DNA of 64,000 nt from NCBI GenBank assembly GCA_045612065.1, contig JAZKYH010000022.1, positions 12,084-76,083 of the forward strand, in the 5' to 3' direction. The position numbers and the translations under genes were made by a program. Under the pieces are notes generated by a model. The model ran no database searches and was not told the origin of the DNA. It saw only the letters and a program-made list of their open reading frames with translations. Numbering within the stretch: position 1 is the stretch's first letter; the number at the start of each line of letters is the position of its first letter. The DNA comes from UBA1189 sp045612065 (GTDB taxonomy: Bacteria; Bacteroidota; Bacteroidia; Bacteroidales; Bacteroidaceae). Positions 7,367 to 15,816 of the stretch are shown one piece after another.

Positions 7367-9271
7367 TCATCCTGGGATTTCACTTAGCTCCAGCCAGCGC
7401 ATGGTTTTCTCGTCGAGCTCTTCGTTGAGAGACGAAAGGCGGATAGACTTGACCGTGAGCTCATCGGCAGCGAGAGCACCTGTACAGAGCGCCTCCTCGA
7501 TGGCGGCTTTCTCAGCCTCAAGCTCGGCAATGGCTTGCTCTACGGCGGCAAACTCTTGCCGCTCCTTGAATGTCTTCTTCCGGCTCTTGCCCTCAACAGA
7601 TGATGAGCTGCGGTCAACGGCCTTCGGCGAAGTGTTGACATTTTTCTGCTGAGACTGCTGCTTGCTGACTGTTGCCTGCTGGCGGTCAGCCTCCTCCTTC
7701 CACTCACGATACTGGGTATAGTTGCCGGGGAAGTCGCGAATGTCGCCCTGACCATTGAAGACGAGCAGGTGGTCGACAATCTTGTCCATAAAGTAGCGGT
7801 CGTGACTCACCACGATGACGCATCCCGCAAAGTCGCGCAAATACTCCTCGAGCACCTGTAGGGTGAGGATATCGAGGTCGTTGGTGGGCTCGTCGAGAAT
7901 GAGGAAGTTGGGATTGCGCATAAGCACGGTGCAGAGGTAGAGGCGACGGCGCTCACCCCCACTGAGCTTATAGACATAGCTGTGTTGCTTCTCGGGCGGG
8001 AAAAGGAAATGTTGCAAGAACTGCGAGGCGGTGAGCTGCTTGCCTCCAGCCATGGGGATGACCTCGGCAATGTCGCGAGCCACGTCGATGACCTTCATCT
8101 GCGTATCGAACTGCAGACCCTCTTGCGAGTAGTAGCCGAAGTGCACCGTCTCGCCAATGTCGAGGCGGCCACTGTCGGGGGCCAGCTGTCCGAGCAGCAC
8201 CTTGAGGAACGAGCTCTTACCGGTACCATTATCGCCCACGATGCCGAGCTTCTCGTAACGCGAGAAGATGTAGGAGAACTTATCCAGGATGCAGCGGTCG
8301 CCGAAGCGGAGCGAGAGCTCGTCGGCCTCGAAGATTTTGCTGCCTATATAGGATGACTTCACATTGAGCTGCACGCGGTCGTTGGCCACGCGCTGCTTGG
8401 CCACTTTCTCGAGCTCATAGAAGGCCTCCTCGCGGTAGCGCGCCTTGTGGCCACGAGCCTGGGGCATGCGACGCATCCACTCGAGCTCGGTGCGGTAGAG
8501 GTTATTGGCACGAACAATCTCGGTGTTGCGTGCCTCGATGCGCTCTTCGCGCTTCTCGAGATAGTAGCTGTAGTTTCCCTTGTAAGAGTATACGGTGTGG
8601 TCATCGATTTCGATGATTTCGTTGCACACGTTGTCGAGGAAGTAGCGGTCGTGAGTGACCATGAGCAGCGTGGCGGTGCTACGTGTGAGGTAGTCCTCGA
8701 GCCACTCGATGAGGGGTAGGTCGAGGTGGTTGGTGGGCTCATCGAGGATGAGCATGTCGGGGTTGCCGATGAGCACGTTGGCCAGGGCCACACGCTTGAG
8801 CTGGCCACCCGAGAGGGTCTCGACCTTCTGGTTATAGTCGGTGATATGGAGCGAGGAGAGTATCTGCTTGGCACGCTGCTCGTAGTTCCAGGCATCGGCA
8901 TGTTCCATACGGTCGAGCAGGGCATCGAGCCCGGGCGTGCCGGGGGTCTCGAGGCATTGCTCATACTCGCGAATGAGTTGCAGGGTGTCGTTGGTGTCGT
9001 GAAAACAGGCTTCGAGCACGGTGAGCCCCTCAGGATACAGGGGCTGCTGGCGCAGGTAGCCCACGCGTAGGTCGTTCTTGTAAACGATGCTGCCCTCGTC
9101 GTGCCCCTCGATGCCTGCCAGCACATCGAGCAGGGTGCTCTTGCCTGCTCCATTGCGAGCTATGAGGCCTACACGCTGCCCTTGAGCCACACCAAACGAG
9201 ATACCCGAGAAGAGCACCAAATCGCCAAACGACTTGGTGAGTCCATCGACCTGCAGGTAGGGAATCAGCAT
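7367..9271 (-). CDS. ABC-F family ATPase (Uup-like)
   Basis: 634 aa with two ABC nucleotide-binding domains and no membrane segment. ABC-F proteins act on the ribosome or in DNA metabolism rather than in transport. First domain: Walker A ARNGAGKST (residues 38-46), signature LSGGQLKRVALA, Walker B LILDEPTNHLDL. Second domain: GDNGTGKSS, LSGGERRRLYL, LILDEPTNDLDI. The charged linker between the domains (about 235-295) is the ABC-F signature. A C-terminal basic/coiled-coil tail (about 540-634, rich in E/K/A) favours the Uup/EttA side over antibiotic-resistance ABC-Fs. Its first codons overlap the end of the upstream gene by 7 nt. Confidence 0.9.
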   Translation of the reverse strand: MLIPYLQVDGLTKSFGDLVLFSGISFGVAQGQRVGLIARNGAGKSTLLDVLAGIEGHDEGSIVYKNDLRVGYLRQQPLYPEGLTVLEACFHDTNDTLQLIREYEQCLETPGTPGLDALLDRMEHADAWNYEQRAKQILSSLHITDYNQKVETLSGGQLKRVALANVLIGNPDMLILDEPTNHLDLPLIEWLEDYLTRSTATLLMVTHDRYFLDNVCNEIIEIDDHTVYSYKGNYSYYLEKREERIEARNTEIVRANNLYRTELEWMRRMPQARGHKARYREEAFYELEKVAKQRVANDRVQLNVKSSYIGSKIFEADELSLRFGDRCILDKFSYIFSRYEKLGIVGDNGTGKSSFLKVLLGQLAPDSGRLDIGETVHFGYYSQEGLQFDTQMKVIDVARDIAEVIPMAGGKQLTASQFLQHFLFPPEKQHSYVYKLSGGERRRLYLCTVLMRNPNFLILDEPTNDLDILTLQVLEEYLRDFAGCVIVVSHDRYFMDKIVDHLLVFNGQGDIRDFPGNYTQYREWKEEADRQQATVSKQQSQQKNVNTSPKAVDRSSSSVEGKSRKKTFKERQEFAAVEQAIAELEAEKAAIEEALCTGALAADELTVKSIRLSSLNEELDEKTMRWLELSEIPG

Positions 9272-10128
9272 GGAGCCTCCCCCCTGCCCCTCTCAAGGGG
9301 TGATTCAGATGCCGCAGCCTCTTCAATGCGCTCCCTGACCTCATCGATGATATCGCTCATCTCCACCTCGGTGAGCAGCTCCCCATGTTTGCCAAAGAGG
9401 AGCATGGGACGCGCCACACAGGTGTTGCCATACATGAGCACGGGAGCTTCGACCTTGCCATTGACGAAGGTGTTCCACTCCAAGCCCTCGATGCTCTCGG
9501 TGAGCAGCGCACACAAGGTCACGCCCATCACGGCACCGGCATCGGAGCCGAGCTGCTTGGTCAACTCAGGGCGCAGGGCTATCTTCTGCAACAGGCGCAC
9601 ATTGTAGTCGATATCGCGGAAACGCTCCTTGAAGAGCTTCATGCCGAGGTCCTCGATGGTGGCATAGCACGACTCGATGAGGTCGACCTCGGATACGCGT
9701 ACGGGGATATACTGATTGTGAAACGTGTCGCGAGGCTGCAAGATTTCGAGCGAAGCGATAAGGGCATTCACCAAGCCCAAATGCTCGTTCACGGAAGCCG
9801 TAAATGAGCACTCCACACAAGTCTGACCACAACCGATGGTCCAGCGGTGAGTGGTATACTCCACCAGCTGCTCGGTGAACGACTCGGCACTATATATCGT
9901 CTCCCAACGGCCCACCTTGGCGAGCTTGGCACCCGAAGCCTTCAGAGCCTGACGCATCATGGAGTCGCCAAACGAAGAAGAGGCATCGCGATAGGCCGAA
10001 ATACGGAAATTGCCATCCCACTTCTCGGGATTATAAAACAAGAAGCAGTCGGTCTCTTCACTGAACTCGAACCACTCTTCGGGGTAGGCAAATGCAAACC
10101 ATGAGCCGGGAGATATAAACTTTTTCAT
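9265..10128 (-). CDS. DUF3805/DUF3806-type protein of unknown function
   Basis: 287 aa, with no signal peptide or membrane helix. The N-terminal segment opens MKKFISPGSWFAFAYPEEWFEF, and the protein resembles two-domain DUF3805/DUF3806 proteins of Bacteroidales. That assignment is from memory of the family and moderately sure. Nothing in it suggests a catalytic site. The last dozen residues (SPLERGRGEAPC) are encoded by a C-rich repeat of the CCCCTCTCAAGGGG kind found between genes elsewhere, so the C-terminus looks acquired from a dispersed repeat. It overlaps the ABC-F gene by 7 nt, so the two are probably coupled. Confidence 0.65.
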   Translation of the reverse strand: MKKFISPGSWFAFAYPEEWFEFSEETDCFLFYNPEKWDGNFRISAYRDASSSFGDSMMRQALKASGAKLAKVGRWETIYSAESFTEQLVEYTTHRWTIGCGQTCVECSFTASVNEHLGLVNALIASLEILQPRDTFHNQYIPVRVSEVDLIESCYATIEDLGMKLFKERFRDIDYNVRLLQKIALRPELTKQLGSDAGAVMGVTLCALLTESIEGLEWNTFVNGKVEAPVLMYGNTCVARPMLLFGKHGELLTEVEMSDIIDEVRERIEEAAASESPLERGRGEAPC

Positions 10129-10210
10129 CGGTCAAATGTTATTGGTAACAAAATATGGCACAAAATTAAAAAAAAATTGGTCAATGTATGGCCAATCTAA
10201 ATAAAATATC

Positions 10211-10218
10211 TACTTTTG
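10211..10218 (+). promoter_or_regulatory. -7 element for rho
   Basis: TACTTTTG fits TAnnTTTG; no good -33 element is found at the right spacing. The implied untranslated leader is about 120 nt. Confidence 0.5.
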
Positions 10219-10234
10219 CAGTGTCGAATAGAGT

Positions 10235-10309
10235 TCCACACTACATTTTTTCAACAAATCACCGAACTGACGCAGTCTCCTTCCGAGGAGTATGTGCGTA
10301 GAGTGTGGA
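10235..10309 (+). promoter_or_regulatory. Structured 5' leader of rho
   Basis: TCCACACT (10235-10242) pairs with AGTGTGGA (10302-10309), enclosing a second hairpin CTCCT-TCCG-AGGAG (10277-10290). The nested stem lies wholly within the predicted untranslated leader, 33 nt before the chosen start. Autoregulation through the leader is known for rho in other bacteria; here it is only an inference. Confidence 0.4.
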
Positions 10310-10342
10310 GTGACAGGTACAACATCACATACTACATATTAT

Positions 10343-12412
10343 ATGTACAACATCATCCAACTAACCAACAAAGATTTGGGCGAACTGCAAGAAATCGCCA
10401 ACGAAATGGGCATCAAGGGCATCAAGTCACTTGAGCGCCAAGACCTCATCTATCGCATCCTCGATGAGCAGGCCATTGCCGGAGCACAGAAGAAGGTTGC
10501 CGCCGAGGAGGATAGAAACGAACGTCGCCAGCGCACCCGCATCAACAAGAAAGAGGTGGCCAACAAGGTATACTCGGCCGATAAGGACAAGGCCGAAAAG
10601 GTGGACGACACGCCCAAGATTGTGGCAACACCCATCGCACAACAGGAGACTGACAAAACTGCCTCTGAGCAAGAGCAAAAACCACTTGCTAATGGCGGTC
10701 AACAGACAACAGACGATGCCCCCCACCAGCAACAAGCCGCTACCAAGAAACGCGGTCGCAAGCCTAAAAATAATAGTCAACAGACAACAGACGACAGACA
10801 ACAGACGACAGACAATAATAATCAGCAGGCTACGGACAATAAGGTTACGGACGGTGGTCAACAGACAACAGACGATGTTCCCCAGCAACAGGGCGGTGCC
10901 AAGAAGCGCGGACGCAAGCCCAAGAATAATGGACAACAGACAGCGGACAGCAGCCAACAGACTGCAGAGACAACCGCATCGCCTGAGGTACCCGGCGAGT
11001 CGCTCGTTGAAGAGCCCAGCAGCGATTTCGTAGCCATCGAGGACCTGCCCAGCGACTCAAACGAATTACCTACCGAGCTCATCGGTAAGTTTGAGCAGAC
11101 CAAGCTCGACAAGCAACAGGGCGAACAGCCACAGCAAGAGAAGAAGCACAAGAACAAGCATAAGAACAACAACGCCGAGCAGAACAATGATGCTGAACAA
11201 AATGCCAACACGGCCAATGAGCAGCAACAGGAACAGCAGAAGCAGGAACAACAGAAGCCTGAGCGCCGCCAACCCGAGCAAGAGCGCTACAACTTTGACA
11301 ACCTCATTGAGGTAAATGGCGTGCTCGAGATTATGCCCGACAATTACGGCTTCTTGCGTTCGGCAGACTATAACTATCTCGCTTCACCCGACGACATCTA
11401 CGTATCGCAGAACCAAATCCGCTTCCACGGCCTCAAGACCGGTGACGTGGTGGAGGGTACCATACGCCCCGCTCGCGAAGGTGAGAAGTACTTCCCCTTG
11501 ATGAAGATTACCCGTATCAACGGACTGGACCCCAACGTGGTGCGCGACCGTGTTCCCTTCGAGCACCTCACCCCACTTTTCCCCGATGAGAAGTTCACCC
11601 TCTGCAAGGGCTACAACGATAACCTCTCGGCTCGCGTAGTAGACCTCTTCTCGCCCATCGGTAAGGGTCAGCGCGGCCTCATCGTGGCACAGCCCAAGAC
11701 GGGTAAGACCATACTCCTCAAGGACATTGCCAATGCCATTGCAGCCAACCACCCCGAGGTATACATGATAATGCTCCTCATTGACGAGCGCCCCGAGGAG
11801 GTTACCGACATGGCACGCAGCGTAAACGCTGAGGTGATAGCCTCAACCTTCGACGAGCCCGCCGAGCGCCACGTGAAGATTGCCGGTATCGTGCTCGAGA
11901 AGGCTAAGCGCATGGTAGAGTGCGGACACGACGTGGTCATCTTCCTCGACTCAATCACTCGCCTGGCACGTGCCTACAACACCGTATCACCTGCATCGGG
12001 TAAAATCCTCTCAGGTGGTGTGGATGCCAATGCCTTGCACAAGCCCAAGCGCTTCTTCGGTGCTGCACGTAACATCGAGAACGGAGGTTCGCTCACCATC
12101 ATCGCTACCGCCCTCACCGAGACCGGTTCAAAGATGGACGAGGTGATTTTCGAGGAGTTCAAGGGTACGGGCAACATGGAACTTCAGCTCGACCGCAACC
12201 TCTCGAATAAGCGTATCTTCCCTGCCGTGAACATCGTGGCATCAAGCACTCGTCGCGATGACCTTCTGCACGACAAGCAGACCCTTGACCGTATGTGGAT
12301 CTTGCGCAAGTTCCTCTCAGACATGAACCCCATCGAGGCTATGGACTTCGCCAAAGGTCGTCTCGAGGGCACCAAGAACAACGAGGAATTCCTCTTGAGC
12401 ATGAACTCATGA
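10343..12412 (+). CDS. rho: Transcription termination factor Rho with long disordered insertion
   Basis: 689 aa. A hexameric RNA-dependent ATPase that ends transcription. I start it at ATG 10343 (MYNIIQLTNKDLGELQEIA), the usual family N-terminus; an ATG 51 nt upstream adds an unconserved segment. The Rho_N domain (1-45) is followed by a very long Q/N/D/K-rich disordered insertion (about 55-315). It contains QQTTDD repeats and two copies of KKRGRKPKNN (near residues 135 and 187) that resemble AT-hooks. Next come the OB-fold RNA-binding domain (about 320-395) and the ATPase, with Walker A QPKTGKT near residue 450. Long Rho insertions are known in Bacteroidetes, and in Bacteroides thetaiotaomicron one was reported to drive phase separation. 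Confidence 0.95.
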   Translation: MYNIIQLTNKDLGELQEIANEMGIKGIKSLERQDLIYRILDEQAIAGAQKKVAAEEDRNERRQRTRINKKEVANKVYSADKDKAEKVDDTPKIVATPIAQQETDKTASEQEQKPLANGGQQTTDDAPHQQQAATKKRGRKPKNNSQQTTDDRQQTTDNNNQQATDNKVTDGGQQTTDDVPQQQGGAKKRGRKPKNNGQQTADSSQQTAETTASPEVPGESLVEEPSSDFVAIEDLPSDSNELPTELIGKFEQTKLDKQQGEQPQQEKKHKNKHKNNNAEQNNDAEQNANTANEQQQEQQKQEQQKPERRQPEQERYNFDNLIEVNGVLEIMPDNYGFLRSADYNYLASPDDIYVSQNQIRFHGLKTGDVVEGTIRPAREGEKYFPLMKITRINGLDPNVVRDRVPFEHLTPLFPDEKFTLCKGYNDNLSARVVDLFSPIGKGQRGLIVAQPKTGKTILLKDIANAIAANHPEVYMIMLLIDERPEEVTDMARSVNAEVIASTFDEPAERHVKIAGIVLEKAKRMVECGHDVVIFLDSITRLARAYNTVSPASGKILSGGVDANALHKPKRFFGAARNIENGGSLTIIATALTETGSKMDEVIFEEFKGTGNMELQLDRNLSNKRIFPAVNIVASSTRRDDLLHDKQTLDRMWILRKFLSDMNPIEAMDFAKGRLEGTKNNEEFLLSMNS

Positions 12413-12430
12413 AAAAGTATTGAAACTACA

Positions 12431-12478
12431 AATGAAAAGCCCTCTCAAGCCCCCGAACTTGAGAGGGTATTTTCATTT
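12431..12478 (+). terminator. Terminator after rho
   Basis: CCCTCTCAAG (12440-12449) and CTTGAGAGGG (12458-12467) form a 10-bp stem with an 8-nt loop. Flanking AAATGAAAA and TTTTCATTT extend the stem and supply the U-run. Confidence 0.85.
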
Positions 12479-12536
12479 AATAGTTGAATCGTTCATTTTT
12501 AACATACAAAGGCTTCAATCTTTAAGAAACATTCTT

Positions 12537-12544
12537 TACCTTTG
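12537..12544 (+). promoter_or_regulatory. -7 element for the wzi operon
   Basis: TACCTTTG fits TAnnTTTG and lies 24 nt before the ATG. The -33 position is a weak match (TTCA). Confidence 0.5.
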
Positions 12545-12568
12545 TAAAGGTACAAGAACACACTTAAA

Positions 12569-14095
12569 ATGAAACGATATCTCTACAGCCTACTATTTAT
12601 ACTTCTAACCTACACTCCCCTCCACTCACAAGAGACTATTAGCGTTTGCGAAATGGAAAAAATCAGATATGATGTTCAAACGGATATTGTTACTTCTATT
12701 GGTAAACATGCCCCCTTTTGGATTGTAAGCAATCGTCATGGACTCTCTTCCCTTGACAATAACAATGCTAATCTCACTCTCGGAATCTTCCGCGATTTTG
12801 ACAAGAAACGCGGTTTTTCTTGGGCATATGGTGCGGAACTTGCTGGAGCATATAATTACTCAGCACCTTTCTACATACAACAACTCTATGCTGACATAAA
12901 GTATAACTGTTGGGAGTTGAGTATGGGTAGTAAAGAACGATGGTCTGAGGGGAAACACCGGACCTTGAGCGGTGGAGGACTCACTTTTGCCCCTAACGCA
13001 CGCCCCATACCGCAAGTACGATTGGGTATTACAGAATACACCATTGTGCCTTGGCTATTCAATGAGTGGGTTCAAGTAAAGGGACATTTTAGTTATGGCA
13101 AGTATTCTGATAAGAAATTCCAAATTTCTTATTTGGCTGATGCACCAAACGGCACACACTATACTTACGACATTCTATTTCATGAGAAAACAGCCTTCCT
13201 AAAGATAGGTAACGAAACTAAAGGGCCTTTCTCCGCAGAAATAGGTTTAGAAATGTACTCACAGTTTGGAGGGACATTCATGATAAGACGGAAAGATCAA
13301 GGCGACTCCATCAGATACAATCTTCCGCACACTTACAAAGAATACTACATGGCATTTTTCCCTCAACAAGGAGGTAGCAATGCCCCAGCTTCAGATCAAC
13401 AAAATGTGAATGGGAATATATTCGGAAGTTGGCATCTCGCGGCAAACTACCAATTAAAAGGCTGGGGCATAAGACTCTATTACGAACATTTCTACGAGGA
13501 TCACTCTGGGCTATTAGGATACCACAAGACCAGAGAAGTAAAGGCCATATCATACCTACCTTGGTATGATGGTCTTTATGCATGCGAAATTACAATCCCT
13601 GAGAATTGCATTATCAACACTTTCGTATATGAGTTCATAACCTCACGAACACAGAGCGGGCCGATTGTTAAATATGGAAATGATCCAATAGTAGGCAAGG
13701 ACAACTATTACAATAACAGCGTATACCAATCGTGGCGTCACTGGGGAATGGCAGTATGCAATCCTCACCACCTATCTCCTGTATACTCTGATATTCCCAC
13801 ACAGAATATGCTCTACACGCGCATACGTTCACACCATATTGGATTTAATGGCTCTCCGACCAAACAATTAGGCTATCGTTTTCTGGGGTCATGGACCAAA
13901 CATTGGGGTTCATGGGACGATCCACTACCCACTCCATTAACTCAACTAAGTTTGATGAGTGAACTCAGTTATACCCCTTCCCAATGGAAAGGATGGCAGT
14001 TCACAGGAACCTTAGCCCTTGACCGAAGCCAACTTATTGGGAATAACATCGGATTGATGTTCAATATACGTAAACAAGGATTCATTAAACAATAA
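12569..14095 (+). CDS. Wzi-family capsule assembly outer-membrane protein
   Basis: 508 aa with an N-terminal signal peptide (hydrophobic 5-16, cleavage near SQE). The rest is rich in aromatic residues and alternating beta strands and ends in a strand-like segment typical of outer-membrane barrels. Blocks such as NRHGLSS, KERWSEGKHRTLSGGGL and ARPIPQVRLGI resemble the Bacteroidales capsule assembly Wzi family, which anchors surface polysaccharide to the outer membrane. First of three closely spaced rightward genes (gaps 12 and 14 nt) at the edge of the polysaccharide locus, consistent with that role. Confidence 0.8.
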   Translation: MKRYLYSLLFILLTYTPLHSQETISVCEMEKIRYDVQTDIVTSIGKHAPFWIVSNRHGLSSLDNNNANLTLGIFRDFDKKRGFSWAYGAELAGAYNYSAPFYIQQLYADIKYNCWELSMGSKERWSEGKHRTLSGGGLTFAPNARPIPQVRLGITEYTIVPWLFNEWVQVKGHFSYGKYSDKKFQISYLADAPNGTHYTYDILFHEKTAFLKIGNETKGPFSAEIGLEMYSQFGGTFMIRRKDQGDSIRYNLPHTYKEYYMAFFPQQGGSNAPASDQQNVNGNIFGSWHLAANYQLKGWGIRLYYEHFYEDHSGLLGYHKTREVKAISYLPWYDGLYACEITIPENCIINTFVYEFITSRTQSGPIVKYGNDPIVGKDNYYNNSVYQSWRHWGMAVCNPHHLSPVYSDIPTQNMLYTRIRSHHIGFNGSPTKQLGYRFLGSWTKHWGSWDDPLPTPLTQLSLMSELSYTPSQWKGWQFTGTLALDRSQLIGNNIGLMFNIRKQGFIKQ

Positions 14096-14107
14096 TTAAA
14101 CGCTGTC

Positions 14108-14560
14108 ATGCCAAGACTTATCAACAACATACTAACGCTTACTCTCATCGCTTCACTCATTTCATGTGAGAACTACCTGATTAATGGACAGTTGGATGGA
14201 ATATGGCAATTGCAGACTATAGAGCGTAACAACCCAGACACGATTATCAGAAATCAAGGAGACCTATTCTATTCTATCCAACGTCACACTATACTAGTCG
14301 GAGACTATAACAACCCGAGTGAACTTGTCGGACAATTGAAAAGTGAGCAATATGATTGCTTGTTCGAACGCATTGGAGATTCTATCAAGATGGACGAATT
14401 CCAACTCTACTATCAAAGAGAAAACGAGCCCTACGATACTACTCGATTGAAAAGATTTGGCCTATACGAAAAGAAGAACACCTTCTTGATTGAAGAACTT
14501 ACAATAAAACGCCTGGTACTCCGTTCTGATAGTGCATTGCTTACCATGCGTAGATACTGA
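14108..14560 (+). CDS. Lipocalin-like lipoprotein
   Basis: 150 aa. The N-terminus MPRLINNILTLTLIASLISC is a lipoprotein signal with a lipobox ending at Cys20. The mature part begins with GIWQLQTIERN and shows a strand pattern typical of small lipocalin-like domains, in which GxWxL leads. No catalytic motif is apparent. It lies between the Wzi-type protein and a glycosyltransferase and is probably co-transcribed with both, suggesting an envelope role in surface-polysaccharide handling. The function is unknown. Confidence 0.65.
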   Translation: MPRLINNILTLTLIASLISCENYLINGQLDGIWQLQTIERNNPDTIIRNQGDLFYSIQRHTILVGDYNNPSELVGQLKSEQYDCLFERIGDSIKMDEFQLYYQRENEPYDTTRLKRFGLYEKKNTFLIEELTIKRLVLRSDSALLTMRRY

Positions 14561-14574
14561 TATCACCAACATTC

Positions 14575-15774
14575 ATGAAAATACTATTTCTCACAGATAA
14601 CTTTCCACCTGAGGTGAATGCACCTGCTACCCGAACCTATGAGCATTGTTCCGAATGGGTAAAAGCAGGACATGAGGTAACGATAATCACCTGCTTCCCG
14701 AACTACCCGACAGGAAAGGTATACCAAGGCTATAAGAATTCATTCTTCGGTAAAACCGAGTCGATGAATGGCATTAAGGTTATCCGCGTATGGAGCTACA
14801 TGACAGCAAATAAAGGATTCGCAAAGCGCATTCTTGACTTTATCAGCTTCTCCGTAACCTCTTTCTTCGCAGGACTTTTTCAATCATGCGACATCATCGT
14901 AGCTACATCTCCACAATTCTTCACAGCCTTATCAGGCAGAACACTCCATTGGTTTAAACGTAAGCCCTGGATAATGGAAGTACGTGACTTGTGGCCCGAC
15001 TCCATCAAAGCTGTGGGAGCGATGAAAGGCAATTTCGTACTTGACTATTTTTCTAAAGAAGAGAAATGGTGCTATAAGTCAGCCGAAAAGATAGTGGTGG
15101 TCACCAACTCTTTCAAAAAAGATATCATAGCAAAGGGTATCCCCTCAGACAAAATTCATATCATCAAAAATGGAGCCAATACGGAGTTATTCAAACCAAG
15201 AAAGAAATCGCAAAAATTGCTTGAACGCTATAATTTGACGGGAAAGAGAGTACTTGGATACATTGGAACATTAGGTATGGCGCACAAAATCGATTTCTTA
15301 ATTGATTGTATCAAAGGCTCAAGTGAGTATGCCCTCATGATTCTCGGCAATGGAGCTGAAAGAGAAAATATAGAGAAGAAAATTCAAAAAGAAGAGATAT
15401 CCAATGTCGTATTACTTGACCCCGTACCCAAACATGAAGTAGCCGATTATATCGCTTTACAAGATGCTGCCCTTATCAACCTCCGAAAGAGTGACCTATT
15501 CAAGACCGTCATTCCTTCAAAAATATTCGAAACCGCGGCTATGCGCATTCCTATTCTTCTTGGAGTAGATGGGGAAGCACGAGAGATGATTGAGGGATTT
15601 GGAGCAGGCGTCTATTACGAACCTGAGAATATAGGTGATTTCAAGGAAAAGCTCGATTATCTATTCTCTTCAGAAGAAATTTATCTATCGTGTCAAAATG
15701 GTGGTGAACAATTGGCCAAGGCATACGACCGTAAACGATTAGCTGCAGAAATGCTTGAAATCATTCAAAGATAA
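14575..15774 (+). CDS. Glycosyltransferase family 4 (WbuB-like)
   Basis: 399 aa, a GT-B fold retaining glycosyltransferase. The N-terminal acceptor half opens MKILFLTDNFPPEVNAPATR, with EVRDLWPDSIKAVG. The C-terminal nucleotide-sugar half contains GYIGTLGMAHKIDFLIDC and the EX7E-type region SKIFETAAMRIPILLGVDGEA. The LFLTDNFPPEVNAPATR start and the LWPDS block resemble WbuB-type aminosugar transferases of O-antigen and capsule pathways. The sugar specificity cannot be read. Last gene of the rightward wzi operon; it ends just before a palindromic terminator. Confidence 0.85.
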   Translation: MKILFLTDNFPPEVNAPATRTYEHCSEWVKAGHEVTIITCFPNYPTGKVYQGYKNSFFGKTESMNGIKVIRVWSYMTANKGFAKRILDFISFSVTSFFAGLFQSCDIIVATSPQFFTALSGRTLHWFKRKPWIMEVRDLWPDSIKAVGAMKGNFVLDYFSKEEKWCYKSAEKIVVVTNSFKKDIIAKGIPSDKIHIIKNGANTELFKPRKKSQKLLERYNLTGKRVLGYIGTLGMAHKIDFLIDCIKGSSEYALMILGNGAERENIEKKIQKEEISNVVLLDPVPKHEVADYIALQDAALINLRKSDLFKTVIPSKIFETAAMRIPILLGVDGEAREMIEGFGAGVYYEPENIGDFKEKLDYLFSSEEIYLSCQNGGEQLAKAYDRKRLAAEMLEIIQR

Positions 15775-15784
15775 CCATCATCCC

Positions 15785-15816
15785 AGAGAAAAGCATCGTT
15801 AACGATGCTTTTCTCT
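15785..15816. terminator. Bidirectional terminator overlapping a coding end
   Basis: A perfect 32-bp palindrome with arm AGAGAAAAGCATCGTT. The leftward WecA-like gene uses one arm as its last five codons (R-E-K-H-R) and takes its TAA from the palindrome centre, so the terminator is partly coding. Confidence 0.85.

Noticed and set aside
8359..9153. Long minus-strand frame (264 codons) inside the ABC-F gene
   Set aside because: It is the same DNA as the ABC-F gene read in another frame; the product is Ser/Pro/Thr-rich with no domain, while the ABC-F frame has all ATPase motifs.
10292..10342. Upstream ATG for rho at 10292
   Set aside because: It adds 17 unconserved residues read from the structured leader; MYNIIQLTNKDLGEL at 10343 is the expected N-terminus.
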